Part shown: in pieces, positions 1 to 6,210 of the stretch
Numbering within the stretch: the stretch's first letter is position 1
How the letters are laid out: each line of letters begins with the position of its first letter
DNA from: an uncultured Archangium sp.
Lineage (GTDB): Bacteria; Myxococcota; Myxococcia; Myxococcales; Myxococcaceae
Assembly: GCA_946479335.1 (NCBI GenBank)
Contig: CAMLFP010000015.1
Coordinates: 1-30,242, forward strand
DNA length: 30,242 nucleotides
Direction of reading: 5' to 3'
The notes under the pieces: generated by a model
Told to the model about the DNA's origin: nothing
The model's input: the letters and a program-made list of their open reading frames with translations, nothing else
Database searches by the model: none
Position numbers and translations under genes: made by a program

Positions 1-252
1 ACCCGTCGTCGCGGAGCCACCACCCGTCGTCGCGGAGCCACCGCCCGTCGTCGCAGAGCCACCGCCCGTCGTCGCAGAGCCACCGCCCGTCGTCGCGGAG
101 CCACCGCCTGTCGTCGCAGATCCACCACCGGTCGAAGCAGCGCCACCACCGGTGGAGCCGGAGCCACCACCGGTCGCGCCCGAGCCACCGCCCGACGTCG
201 CGGAACCGCCGCCCGTCGCGCCGTCACCGCCACCGGAGCTGCCAGAGCCACC
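1..252. repeat. 21-bp tandem repeat (minisatellite), about 12 copies
   Basis: Twelve consecutive 21-bp units can be laid out from base 1 to 252. Those at 1-105 are nearly identical and those at 106-252 more diverged. Each unit reads as seven codons (Gly-rich, Ser, Ala, Thr) in the minus-strand lipoprotein. The array continues past the left edge. Because the period is a multiple of three, copy-number changes would keep the frame. Confidence 0.9.
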
Positions 253-327
253 ACCGGTACCACCGCCGCCGTCACCACACGCCACGAGAGCCAGCGCCGA
301 ACACAACAGGAGCGATCGAAGAGTCAT
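1..327 (-). CDS. Gly/Ser/Thr-rich repeat lipoprotein, partial (C-terminus beyond window)
   Basis: The ATG on the minus strand (325-327) opens a frame that runs without a stop off the left edge, so at least 109 residues are seen. The first 17 residues form a lipoprotein signal peptide ending in the lipobox LVAC, followed by GDGGGG, which suggests export and lipid anchoring. The rest is low-complexity sequence built from seven-residue units of the type GGGSATT, encoded by a 21-bp tandem repeat. Such flexible Gly/Ser/Thr linkers after the lipid-anchored Cys are common in myxobacterial lipoproteins and usually lead to a folded domain, which here lies outside the window. Function is unknown. It is divergent from the branched-chain amino acid binding protein gene, with 90 bp between the starts. 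Confidence 0.7.
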   Translation of the reverse strand, partial: MTLRSLLLCSALALVACGDGGGGTGGGSGSSGGGDGATGGGSATSGGGSGATGGGSGSTGGGAASTGGGSATTGGGSATTGGGSATTGGGSATTGGGSATTGGGSATTG

Positions 328-403
328 GAGCGCGGCACTTGAGCATCGGTGTCCCATGCGTGCCAGCGCGCAGCGTTTGTTTGCCTTGCCGCGCTCGAAT
401 CCA

Positions 404-409
404 TACAAA
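404..409 (+). promoter_or_regulatory. Candidate -10 box (TACAAA) of the binding-protein gene
   Basis: TACAAA lies 8 nt before the ATG at 418, with TTGCCT at 381-386 as a possible -35 (spacer 17). There is no Shine-Dalgarno sequence. The spacing would place the transcript start at or next to the ATG, meaning a leaderless message. Weak evidence alone, but it fits a pattern repeated through the window. Confidence 0.3.
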
Positions 410-417
410 CCCGCGCC

Positions 418-1605
418 ATGCGCACTTCACTCCTGGCCGTCTGCGCCGCCCTGGCCACGCTGTTCGCTTGTGAAAAGAAGACCCAGACGCCTCCCGCGGA
501 GCCGGCGAAAGCCCCGGTCGAGAAGCCCACGGAGGCCGCGCCGCCCACCGACACGATTCTCCTCGGTGAGGTCGGCTCGCTGACCGGCAGCGAGGCGGCG
601 TTCGGCATCTCCACGCGCAACGGCATCGAGCTGGCGATTGAAGAGGCCAACGCGGCCGGCGGCGTGAAGGGCAAGAAGCTCGCGGTGCGCGTGTACGACG
701 ACCAGAGCAAGCCGGAAGAGGCGGGCTCCGCGGCCACGCGCCTCGTGACGCAAGACAAGGTGGTCGCGATTCTCGGCGAGGTCGCCTCCAGCAACTCGCT
801 GGCGATGGCGCCCAAGGCGCAGGAGGCGAAGGTGCCGATGGTGTCTCCGTCGTCGACCAACCCCAAGGTCACCGAGGTGGGCGACTACATCTTCCGCGTG
901 TGCTTCATCGACCCGTTCCAGGGCGCCGTGATGGCGCGCTACTCGCGCGAGACGCTCAAGTTCTCGCAGGTCGCCATCCTCACCGACAAGAAGAGCGCGT
1001 ATTCGGAAGGGCTCACCGAGGTGTTCCAGAAGAAGTTCACCGAGCTGGGCGGCAAGATTCTGGGCGTAGAGGCGTACAGCAAGGGCGACACCGACTTCCG
1101 CGCGCAGCTCACCAACCTGAAGAAGCTCAAGCCCGAGGGCGTGTACGTGCCCGGCTACTACCAGGACGTCGCGCTCATCGCCGAGCAGGCGAAGGAGCTG
1201 GGCCTCAAGGTGACGCTGATGGGCGGCGACGGGTGGGACTCGGAGAAGCTCTTCGAGCTGGGCGGCGCGGCCGTCGACGGCAGCTACGTGTCGAACCACT
1301 ACTCGTCTGACGACCCGAGCCCGCGCGTGCAGGAGTTCATCAAGCGCTACCAGGCGAAGTTCGGCAGCTCGCCCGACTCGCTGGCGGCGCTGGGCTACGA
1401 CTCGGCGCGCGTGGTCATCGACGCGCTCAAGCGCGCGCCCGACATGAGCGGCCCGGCGCTGCGCGATGAGATTGCGAAGACGCGCGACTTCCCCGGCGTG
1501 GCGGGCACCATCACGCTCGACGCGAACCGCAACCCGGTGAAGCCGGCGGTGGTGCTCAAGGTCGAGGGCGGCAAGTTCAAGTACGTGGCGACGGTCGCTC
1601 CGTAA
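418..1605 (+). CDS. Branched-chain amino acid ABC transporter substrate-binding lipoprotein (LivK/LivJ-like)
   Basis: A 395-residue type I periplasmic binding protein of the Peripla_BP_6 (Leu/Ile/Val-binding) family. The ATG at 418 is chosen over an in-frame GTG at 349 because it begins a clean signal peptide (MRTSLLAV...) ending in the lipobox LFAC, so the mature protein would be lipid-anchored. A charged linker follows, then the characteristic opening ILLGEVGSLTGSEAAFG and the ligand-loop region VASSNSLAMAPKAQEAKVP with PSSTNPKVT. Length is normal for the family. The likely job is capture of branched-chain or related amino acids (or small amides) for the permease encoded next. The ligand cannot be told from sequence. 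LivH follows after a 56-bp gap holding a hairpin. Confidence 0.93.
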   Translation: MRTSLLAVCAALATLFACEKKTQTPPAEPAKAPVEKPTEAAPPTDTILLGEVGSLTGSEAAFGISTRNGIELAIEEANAAGGVKGKKLAVRVYDDQSKPEEAGSAATRLVTQDKVVAILGEVASSNSLAMAPKAQEAKVPMVSPSSTNPKVTEVGDYIFRVCFIDPFQGAVMARYSRETLKFSQVAILTDKKSAYSEGLTEVFQKKFTELGGKILGVEAYSKGDTDFRAQLTNLKKLKPEGVYVPGYYQDVALIAEQAKELGLKVTLMGGDGWDSEKLFELGGAAVDGSYVSNHYSSDDPSPRVQEFIKRYQAKFGSSPDSLAALGYDSARVVIDALKRAPDMSGPALRDEIAKTRDFPGVAGTITLDANRNPVKPAVVLKVEGGKFKYVATVAP

Positions 1606-1616
1606 TCCACCGCGAC

Positions 1617-1656
1617 TCCGCCTCTCCTGCTCGCGGGAGAGGGCCGGGGTGAGGGC
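1617..1656. repeat. REP-like dispersed hairpin element between binding protein and permease genes
   Basis: A 7-bp perfect inverted repeat, CCTCTCC at 1621-1627 and GGAGAGG at 1636-1642, is followed by GGGCCGGGGTGAGGG. This is the familiar dispersed motif in which a GC-rich hairpin precedes GGGGTGAGGG. A related copy in opposite orientation lies at about 20331-20370. It sits between the stop of the binding-protein gene and the livH start. Confidence 0.7.
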
Positions 1657-1661
1657 CGACC

Positions 1662-2597
1662 ATGTACGAGTTCATTCAACATCTCATCAACGGGCTCGCC
1701 GCGGGCACCATCTACGCGCTCGTCGCGCTCGGCTACACGATGGTCTACGGCGTGCTGAAGCTCATCAACTTCGCGCACGGCGACGTGATGATGGTCGGCG
1801 TGTACATCGGCTACGCGGTCGCGTTCCTCCTCGGGCGCGAGTACCTCGGCACGATGAGCGGCGTGCTGCTGGTCTTCCTCGTGTCGATGTCGGCGTGCGC
1901 GGCGTTCGGCTTCCTCATCGAGCGCTTCGCGTACCGGCCGCTGCGCGACAAGCCGCGGCTCACCTCGCTCATCACCGCCATCGGCATCAGCTTCGCGCTC
2001 TCGTACGGCTTCCAGTTGGACCTCTCCTTCGGCGACGTCACCATCCTCCCGGGCGCGGCGTCGCGGCGCTTCCCGGCCATCATCACGCCCTCGGAGTGGC
2101 TGGTGCTGGGCGACAACGACGTCATCATCTGGAACTGGCAGGTCATCTCGCTGCTCATCGCGCTCGGGCTGATGGGCGCGCTGCAGTACCTCGTGTTCCG
2201 CACGAAGTTCGGCAAGGCGATGCGCGCGGTGTCGCACGACCATCGCGTCGCGGGGCTCCTCGGCATCCCCGTCGACACCATCATCGCGGGCACCTTCATG
2301 CTGGGCAGCGCCCTGGCCGCGGGCGCGGGCATCCTCTACGCCATCAAGGACAAGTCGATTCAGCCGTTGATGGGCGTGATGGTGGGCCTCAAGGCCTTCG
2401 TCGCGGCGGTCATCGGCGGCATCGGCAATCTCCCGGGCGCGGTCATCGGCGCGCTGCTGCTCGGGCTCTGCGAAGAATTCATCGTCGGCTACACGGCGTC
2501 GTCGTGGCGTGACGCGGTGGCCTTCGGCTTCCTCATCGTGGTGCTGCTGTTCAGGCCTGAAGGGCTCTTCGGCCGCGTGCAGGCCGAGAAGGTCTGA
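1662..2597 (+). CDS. livH: Branched-chain amino acid ABC transporter permease LivH
   Basis: A 311-residue multi-spanning inner-membrane permease of the LivH/BPD_transp_2 family, usual length. The N-terminus (FIQHLINGLAAGTIYALVAL) and the segment GYTMVYGVLKLINFAHGD are classic LivH signatures. Near the C-terminus, a stretch with GLKAFVAAVIGGIGNLPGA matches the conserved cytoplasmic coupling region that contacts the ATPase. It should form the translocation pore with LivM and be powered by LivG/LivF. None of those three is in this window: the next gene is convergent and starts 3 bp after the stop. The partner subunits must be encoded elsewhere, or the system is incomplete. No strong ribosome site is seen; the upstream hairpin may lower its expression relative to the binding protein. 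Confidence 0.95.
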   Translation: MYEFIQHLINGLAAGTIYALVALGYTMVYGVLKLINFAHGDVMMVGVYIGYAVAFLLGREYLGTMSGVLLVFLVSMSACAAFGFLIERFAYRPLRDKPRLTSLITAIGISFALSYGFQLDLSFGDVTILPGAASRRFPAIITPSEWLVLGDNDVIIWNWQVISLLIALGLMGALQYLVFRTKFGKAMRAVSHDHRVAGLLGIPVDTIIAGTFMLGSALAAGAGILYAIKDKSIQPLMGVMVGLKAFVAAVIGGIGNLPGAVIGALLLGLCEEFIVGYTASSWRDAVAFGFLIVVLLFRPEGLFGRVQAEKV

Positions 2598-2600
2598 CCG

Positions 2601-3494
2601 TCACAAGTCGCGCCAGAACTGCGCGACGAGCGCCAGCCGTGACTCCGCCTTGCTGCGCTTGAGCAGCGCCGTCACGTGCGTCTCCACGGTCTTCACCGAG
2701 CTGCCGAGCTCCTCGGTGAGCGCCTTGTTCGACAGCCCGCGCGCGAGGCCCGACAGCACCTCCACCTGCTTGTCGGTCAGGCTCCACCGGGTCTTCGCCT
2801 CGGCGAGCTTCGCGGTGAACACCGCGTCTTTGTCGCGCTCGAGCCGCGCGTTGGCCGCCAGCAGCCGGCGGTTGTCGTCTTCCATCTGCTCCAGCAGCCC
2901 GCGCCACGCCGTCAGCGGGAGCGCGCGCTTGAGCCGCTGCCCGAGCGACTCGTTCTTCGGCAGCGTGAACCAGTACTCACCGCCGCGCGGCCCGCTGGTG
3001 AAGCGCACCGGCAGCGCGGGGTGCCCCGCGATTCTCGGGAGCGCCGCCGTCGCCGGCGCCATGGTGCGGAAGAACGCCGGCGCGCTCGCGAAGCCCTCGC
3101 GCACCGTCAGCTTCAGGTGGCCCAGGAGGTGCCCGTTCTCCTTCACCTCGTCGTAGCGCGAGTCGAGCATCGGGTACGTGCTGGGCCCGAAGAACTGGTT
3201 CACGAAGCGCAGCAGCGCGCGCGGGCTGACGAAGAAGCCCAGCAGCCCCTGCACCGTCGGCACCACCTCCGGCGCGCTCGCCGCCAGCGCGTCGAAGCGC
3301 TTCGGCCCCAGCAGCACGTCGAGGCGCTCCATGCACGCCGCGAAGACGTCCCACTCCAGCGCCGCATACGGCTGCCGGAAGCTCGCCTCGTCGACGTCGA
3401 GCCCCTCGGTGAGTTCGCTCAGCGACACCCCGCCCGAGGCCGCCAGCCGCACCACCATGTCGGTAATCACGCGCGAGACGTGCCGGCTCGTCAT
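2601..3494 (-). CDS. LuxR-family transcriptional regulator (C-terminal HTH)
   Basis: A 297-residue protein whose last 60 or so residues form a GerE/LuxR-type helix-turn-helix: LTDKQVEVLSGLARGLSNKA, then the recognition-helix segment SSVKTVETHVTALLKRS. The first 200 residues are a sensor-like region that I do not recognise with certainty. Its opening (about 1-65) resembles the N-terminal ligand-domain start of AraC-type regulators (SRVITDMVVRLAASGGVS...). A short predicted coiled coil (LLEQMEDDNRRLLAANARLE) links it to the HTH. No receiver domain is seen. It converges with livH and is divergent from the efflux operon about 300 bp away, so it could act on the repeat array there, but that is inference. 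Confidence 0.8.
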   Translation of the reverse strand: MTSRHVSRVITDMVVRLAASGGVSLSELTEGLDVDEASFRQPYAALEWDVFAACMERLDVLLGPKRFDALAASAPEVVPTVQGLLGFFVSPRALLRFVNQFFGPSTYPMLDSRYDEVKENGHLLGHLKLTVREGFASAPAFFRTMAPATAALPRIAGHPALPVRFTSGPRGGEYWFTLPKNESLGQRLKRALPLTAWRGLLEQMEDDNRRLLAANARLERDKDAVFTAKLAEAKTRWSLTDKQVEVLSGLARGLSNKALTEELGSSVKTVETHVTALLKRSKAESRLALVAQFWRDL

Positions 3495-3509
3495 CAGGGA
3501 AACCCCTGA
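3494..3509. promoter_or_regulatory. Palindrome overlapping the LuxR-type regulator start
   Basis: TCAGGG at 3494-3499 and CCCTGA at 3504-3509 form a perfect 6-bp inverted repeat with a 4-nt spacer. It overlaps the first base of the regulator ATG (3492-3494, minus strand). It could be an autoregulatory operator or an RNA hairpin at the start codon. No further support. Confidence 0.25.
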
Positions 3510-3647
3510 GTGACTTTTCCACGAGGGCCCTCAACCATGCACGCGTCTCGTCACACGGGGAATGCTCGGGGGGCTCCCGGCGGGGGCGTGTGACTGAGGC
3601 ACCTTTCCTGTTGACACCGACCGCCGTGCGCCGTGACGCGATGCGTG

Positions 3648-3742
3648 CGCACACTTCGGCACTTCGGGGCACACAAGGGCACACGTCGGCACCGCTCGGC
3701 ACACCGGGGCACACAACGGCACCCTTTGGCACACAGGAGCAC
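3648..3742. repeat. Decamer array: ten GCAC motifs at exact 10-bp spacing
   Basis: GCAC starts at 3649, 3659, 3669 and so on to 3739. Eight consecutive occurrences (from 3658 to 3728) are GGCAC, several extended to GGCACAC. The five or so bases between motifs vary. The array lies in the 301-bp non-coding interval between the LuxR-type regulator and the efflux operon and ends 53 bp before the efflux ATG. The rest of that interval (3510-3647) shows a lone TTGACA at 3611-3616 without a convincing -10, and nothing else I can support. Confidence 0.8.
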
Positions 3743-3795
3743 ATTGCCCCAATACCCCGGAGGCGTTAGTCGATGCTCTTTCCCCGTTAAACGAA

Positions 3796-5034
3796 ATGCA
3801 GATTCTCAAAATGACAGGGTTGGTCGCGCTCATGAGCGGAGCGCTGCCAGCGGAGGCGGAGACATTGACGCTGGAGGCCGCGGTGGCGCGCGCCCGTCAG
3901 CAATCACCCGACGTACAGCTGGCGACCCGGTTGGTCGAGGAGGCGGAGGCGTCGCGCGTCGGCGTGGGCGTCCCGCTGACCAACCCGCGGTTGTTCGCGG
4001 ACTACCGGCCGATGCTCATCGAGCTCCCCGGGCAGCCGACCGACCCGCGCAATGGCTACAACATCGGCGTCGACGGCCAGTTCGAGGTGAGCGGCGCCGG
4101 GTTCTCGCGCCAGGCGGAGGCGACCAAGCGCGTCGAGGTGGCGCGCGCGGAGCTCGACTGGGAGCGCGACCGCGCCGCGGCGCGCGCGTGGGTGGCCTAC
4201 GTCGACGCGCTGCTGGCGACCCAGCGGGTCAGGCGCGTGCAGGAGTCGCTCGAGCTGCAGAAGCGCGTCGCGGAAGCCGCGCAGAAGCGCGTGACCGAAG
4301 GCGTGGCGGGCGAGCCCGAGCTGACGACCGTGCTGGTGGAGGTGGCGTCGGTGGAGCGCGACCTCTCGGAGGCGCAGCGGCGCTTTCAGGCCGCGCAGCT
4401 CGAGCTGGCCACGGTGCTCGACACCGAGCCGGGCGTGGAGTGGGAGCTGAGCGACACCGGCCTCACGCCTCCCGAGGCGCCGAGCGAAGCGGAGCTGGTC
4501 TCGCGAGCGCTCGACCGCCGCCCGGAGCTCAAGCTGGTGAAGGCGCGGCTGGCGTTGCTGGAGGCGACCGACGAGCGGCTGGGGCGCGAGGCGTTCCCGC
4601 GGCTCGGGTACAACCTCGGCATCGACGCGGCGCCGGCCTCTCCGGCGTTCGGCTACGCGGGGTTGTCGGTGGAGATCCCCGTCGCGAACCGCAACCAGGG
4701 GCAGCGGGCGGTGGCGCGGGCGCAGCGCGAGACCGAGAAGGCGCGCCTCAAGTCGCAGCTGCGGCGGGTGGCGCGCGAGGTCGCGTTGTCGCGGCACTCC
4801 TACGAAGCACGGCGGCAGCAGGTGATGCTGCTGACCGAGCACGCGCTGCCCCAGGCGCGGCGCACGCAGTCGCTCATCGAAGAGGGCTGGCGCGCCGGCC
4901 GCTTCGACATCTTCCGCCTCACGGGCGCGGCCAGAGACACGCTGCGCCTCGAACGTGAGCACCTCGAGACCCTGTCGGCCGCGTGGGCTGACTGGGTCGA
5001 ACTCCAACGCACCTCAGGAGGTTTGAACCCGTGA
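3796..5034 (+). CDS. TolC-family outer membrane efflux protein (CzcC-like)
   Basis: A 412-residue outer-membrane factor expected to form the trimeric exit duct of the RND efflux complex encoded by this operon. A short signal peptide (residues 1-21, ending PAEA) precedes ETLTLEAAVARARQQSPDVQ, the standard opening of the OEP repeat. Long amphipathic helices follow in two related halves, for example WVAYVDALLATQRVRRVQES and later the LERHL-type C-terminal helices. Length is typical of CzcC/CusC-type proteins. The ATG at 3796 lacks a Shine-Dalgarno sequence; an in-frame ATG at 3811 is possible but would shorten the signal peptide. The stop overlaps the next start by four bases, indicating co-transcription. 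Confidence 0.88.
   Translation: MQILKMTGLVALMSGALPAEAETLTLEAAVARARQQSPDVQLATRLVEEAEASRVGVGVPLTNPRLFADYRPMLIELPGQPTDPRNGYNIGVDGQFEVSGAGFSRQAEATKRVEVARAELDWERDRAAARAWVAYVDALLATQRVRRVQESLELQKRVAEAAQKRVTEGVAGEPELTTVLVEVASVERDLSEAQRRFQAAQLELATVLDTEPGVEWELSDTGLTPPEAPSEAELVSRALDRRPELKLVKARLALLEATDERLGREAFPRLGYNLGIDAAPASPAFGYAGLSVEIPVANRNQGQRAVARAQRETEKARLKSQLRRVAREVALSRHSYEARRQQVMLLTEHALPQARRTQSLIEEGWRAGRFDIFRLTGAARDTLRLEREHLETLSAAWADWVELQRTSGGLNP
5016..5022 (+). promoter_or_regulatory. Strong ribosome binding site AGGAGGT for the adaptor gene
   Basis: AGGAGGT lies 8 nt before the GTG at 5031, inside the end of the TolC-family gene. It decides in favour of the GTG start over the in-frame ATG at 5058. 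Confidence 0.7.
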
Positions 5035-6209
5035 CGACGACCGCCCTTCCCCCCCCGATGAACGCGAAGCAGAAGCGCTGGCTGTACGCCGGCGGCGCGG
5101 TGCTGGCCGCGGCGCTGTTGGTGCTGGCGCTGCGCGCGGCGTTCAAGCCCGAGCCGGTGTCGGTCGCGCCGGAGCGCGTGACGCCGTGGCTCGAGGGCGG
5201 CGTCATCCATTACCCGGCGCCGTTCGCCGCGCGCGAGAAGATCACCTTCGCGCCGGCCGAAGACTCGGAGCTGACGCCGAACCTCTACGTCACCGGCGAG
5301 GTGACGTTGGACGCGCGCCGCGTCAGCGCGCTGGGCGCCCGCATCGAGGGCCGCCTGCGCACGCTGCACAAGTTCGAGGGCGAAGAGGTGACCGCCGGCG
5401 AGGTGGTTGCCGAGCTGGAGAGCGTCGAGCTGGGCCGCGCCCAGGCCGAGGTGCTCAAGGCGCGCGCGCACGAAGACGTGGCGCGGGCCGACGCCGAGCG
5501 CGAGCGCAAGCTGGCCGACGCGAAGGTGTCGGCGGAGCGCGACGCGCAGTACGCGGAGGCCGCGCTGAAGGCCGCCACCGCCGAGCGCATCGCCACCGAG
5601 AAGGCCGTGGAGGCGCTGGGCGGCACGCTGGGCGGCGAGCTGGGCGTGCTGAAGCTGCGCAGCCCCATCGCCGGGCACGTGGTGGAGCTCAAGTCGCGCC
5701 GCGGTGAGACGGTCTCGCCCACCGACACGGTGATGGTGGTGGCCGACCTCTCGAAGGTGTGGGTGGAGCTGACGGTGTTCGAGCGCGACGTGCCCGGCGT
5801 GCGGGAGGGCGACCAGGTCGACCTCAAGCTGCCGGCCGACAAGGGCCACACCTTCACCGGCACCGTGCAGCACGTCTCCGACATCATCGACCCCGAGACG
5901 CGCTCCGCGCACGTGCGCGTGGAGATGGACAACACCGAGCGCCGCCTCCGCGCGGGCCTCTCGGTGACCGCCGTCATCCACACCTCCGGGCCGCGCGACA
6001 CGCGCCTCACCATTCCGCGCACCGCGGTCACGCGCGTCGACGGCAAGCCGACGGTGTTCGTCGCCGCGGGCCCCAACGCGGTGGAGCCGCGCGAGCTGAA
6101 GCTGGGGCCTGAAGATGCTGACTCCGTGGCGGTGCTCGAGGGCGTGAAGCCCGGCGAGCAGGTCGTGGTGTCGGGCGTCCTCGCGCTCAAGGCGGAGGTC
6201 TTCCGCTGA
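5031..6209 (+). CDS. RND efflux periplasmic adaptor subunit (CzcB-like membrane fusion protein)
   Basis: A 392-residue membrane fusion protein that bridges the inner-membrane pump and the outer-membrane duct. One N-terminal transmembrane anchor lies at about residues 17-39. A beta-barrel/lipoyl half follows (GEVTLDARRVSALGARIEGR), then an alpha-helical hairpin rich in Ala/Glu/Arg (about 130-200), the second lipoyl half (LRSPIAGHVVELKSRRGETV) and a C-terminal barrel ending in LEGVKPGEQVVVSGVLALKAE, typical of the HlyD/CzcB family. I see no His-rich metal-binding extension, so the substrate is not shown by this subunit. It starts with GTG overlapping the previous stop (GTGA); the pump gene follows after one base. 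Confidence 0.9.
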   Translation: MTTTALPPPMNAKQKRWLYAGGAVLAAALLVLALRAAFKPEPVSVAPERVTPWLEGGVIHYPAPFAAREKITFAPAEDSELTPNLYVTGEVTLDARRVSALGARIEGRLRTLHKFEGEEVTAGEVVAELESVELGRAQAEVLKARAHEDVARADAERERKLADAKVSAERDAQYAEAALKAATAERIATEKAVEALGGTLGGELGVLKLRSPIAGHVVELKSRRGETVSPTDTVMVVADLSKVWVELTVFERDVPGVREGDQVDLKLPADKGHTFTGTVQHVSDIIDPETRSAHVRVEMDNTERRLRAGLSVTAVIHTSGPRDTRLTIPRTAVTRVDGKPTVFVAAGPNAVEPRELKLGPEDADSVAVLEGVKPGEQVVVSGVLALKAEVFR

Positions 6210-6210
6210 C

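Noticed and set aside
349..417. Upstream GTG start for the branched-chain amino acid binding protein
   Set aside because: It adds 23 residues before a complete lipoprotein signal peptide that starts at the ATG at 418.
3531..3833. Small Cys/Val/Pro-rich frame on the minus strand over the decamer array
   Set aside because: Its repeating CAPVC-like pattern follows from the 10-bp DNA period and appears in other frames too. It overlaps the efflux gene start and has no ribosome site or signal peptide.
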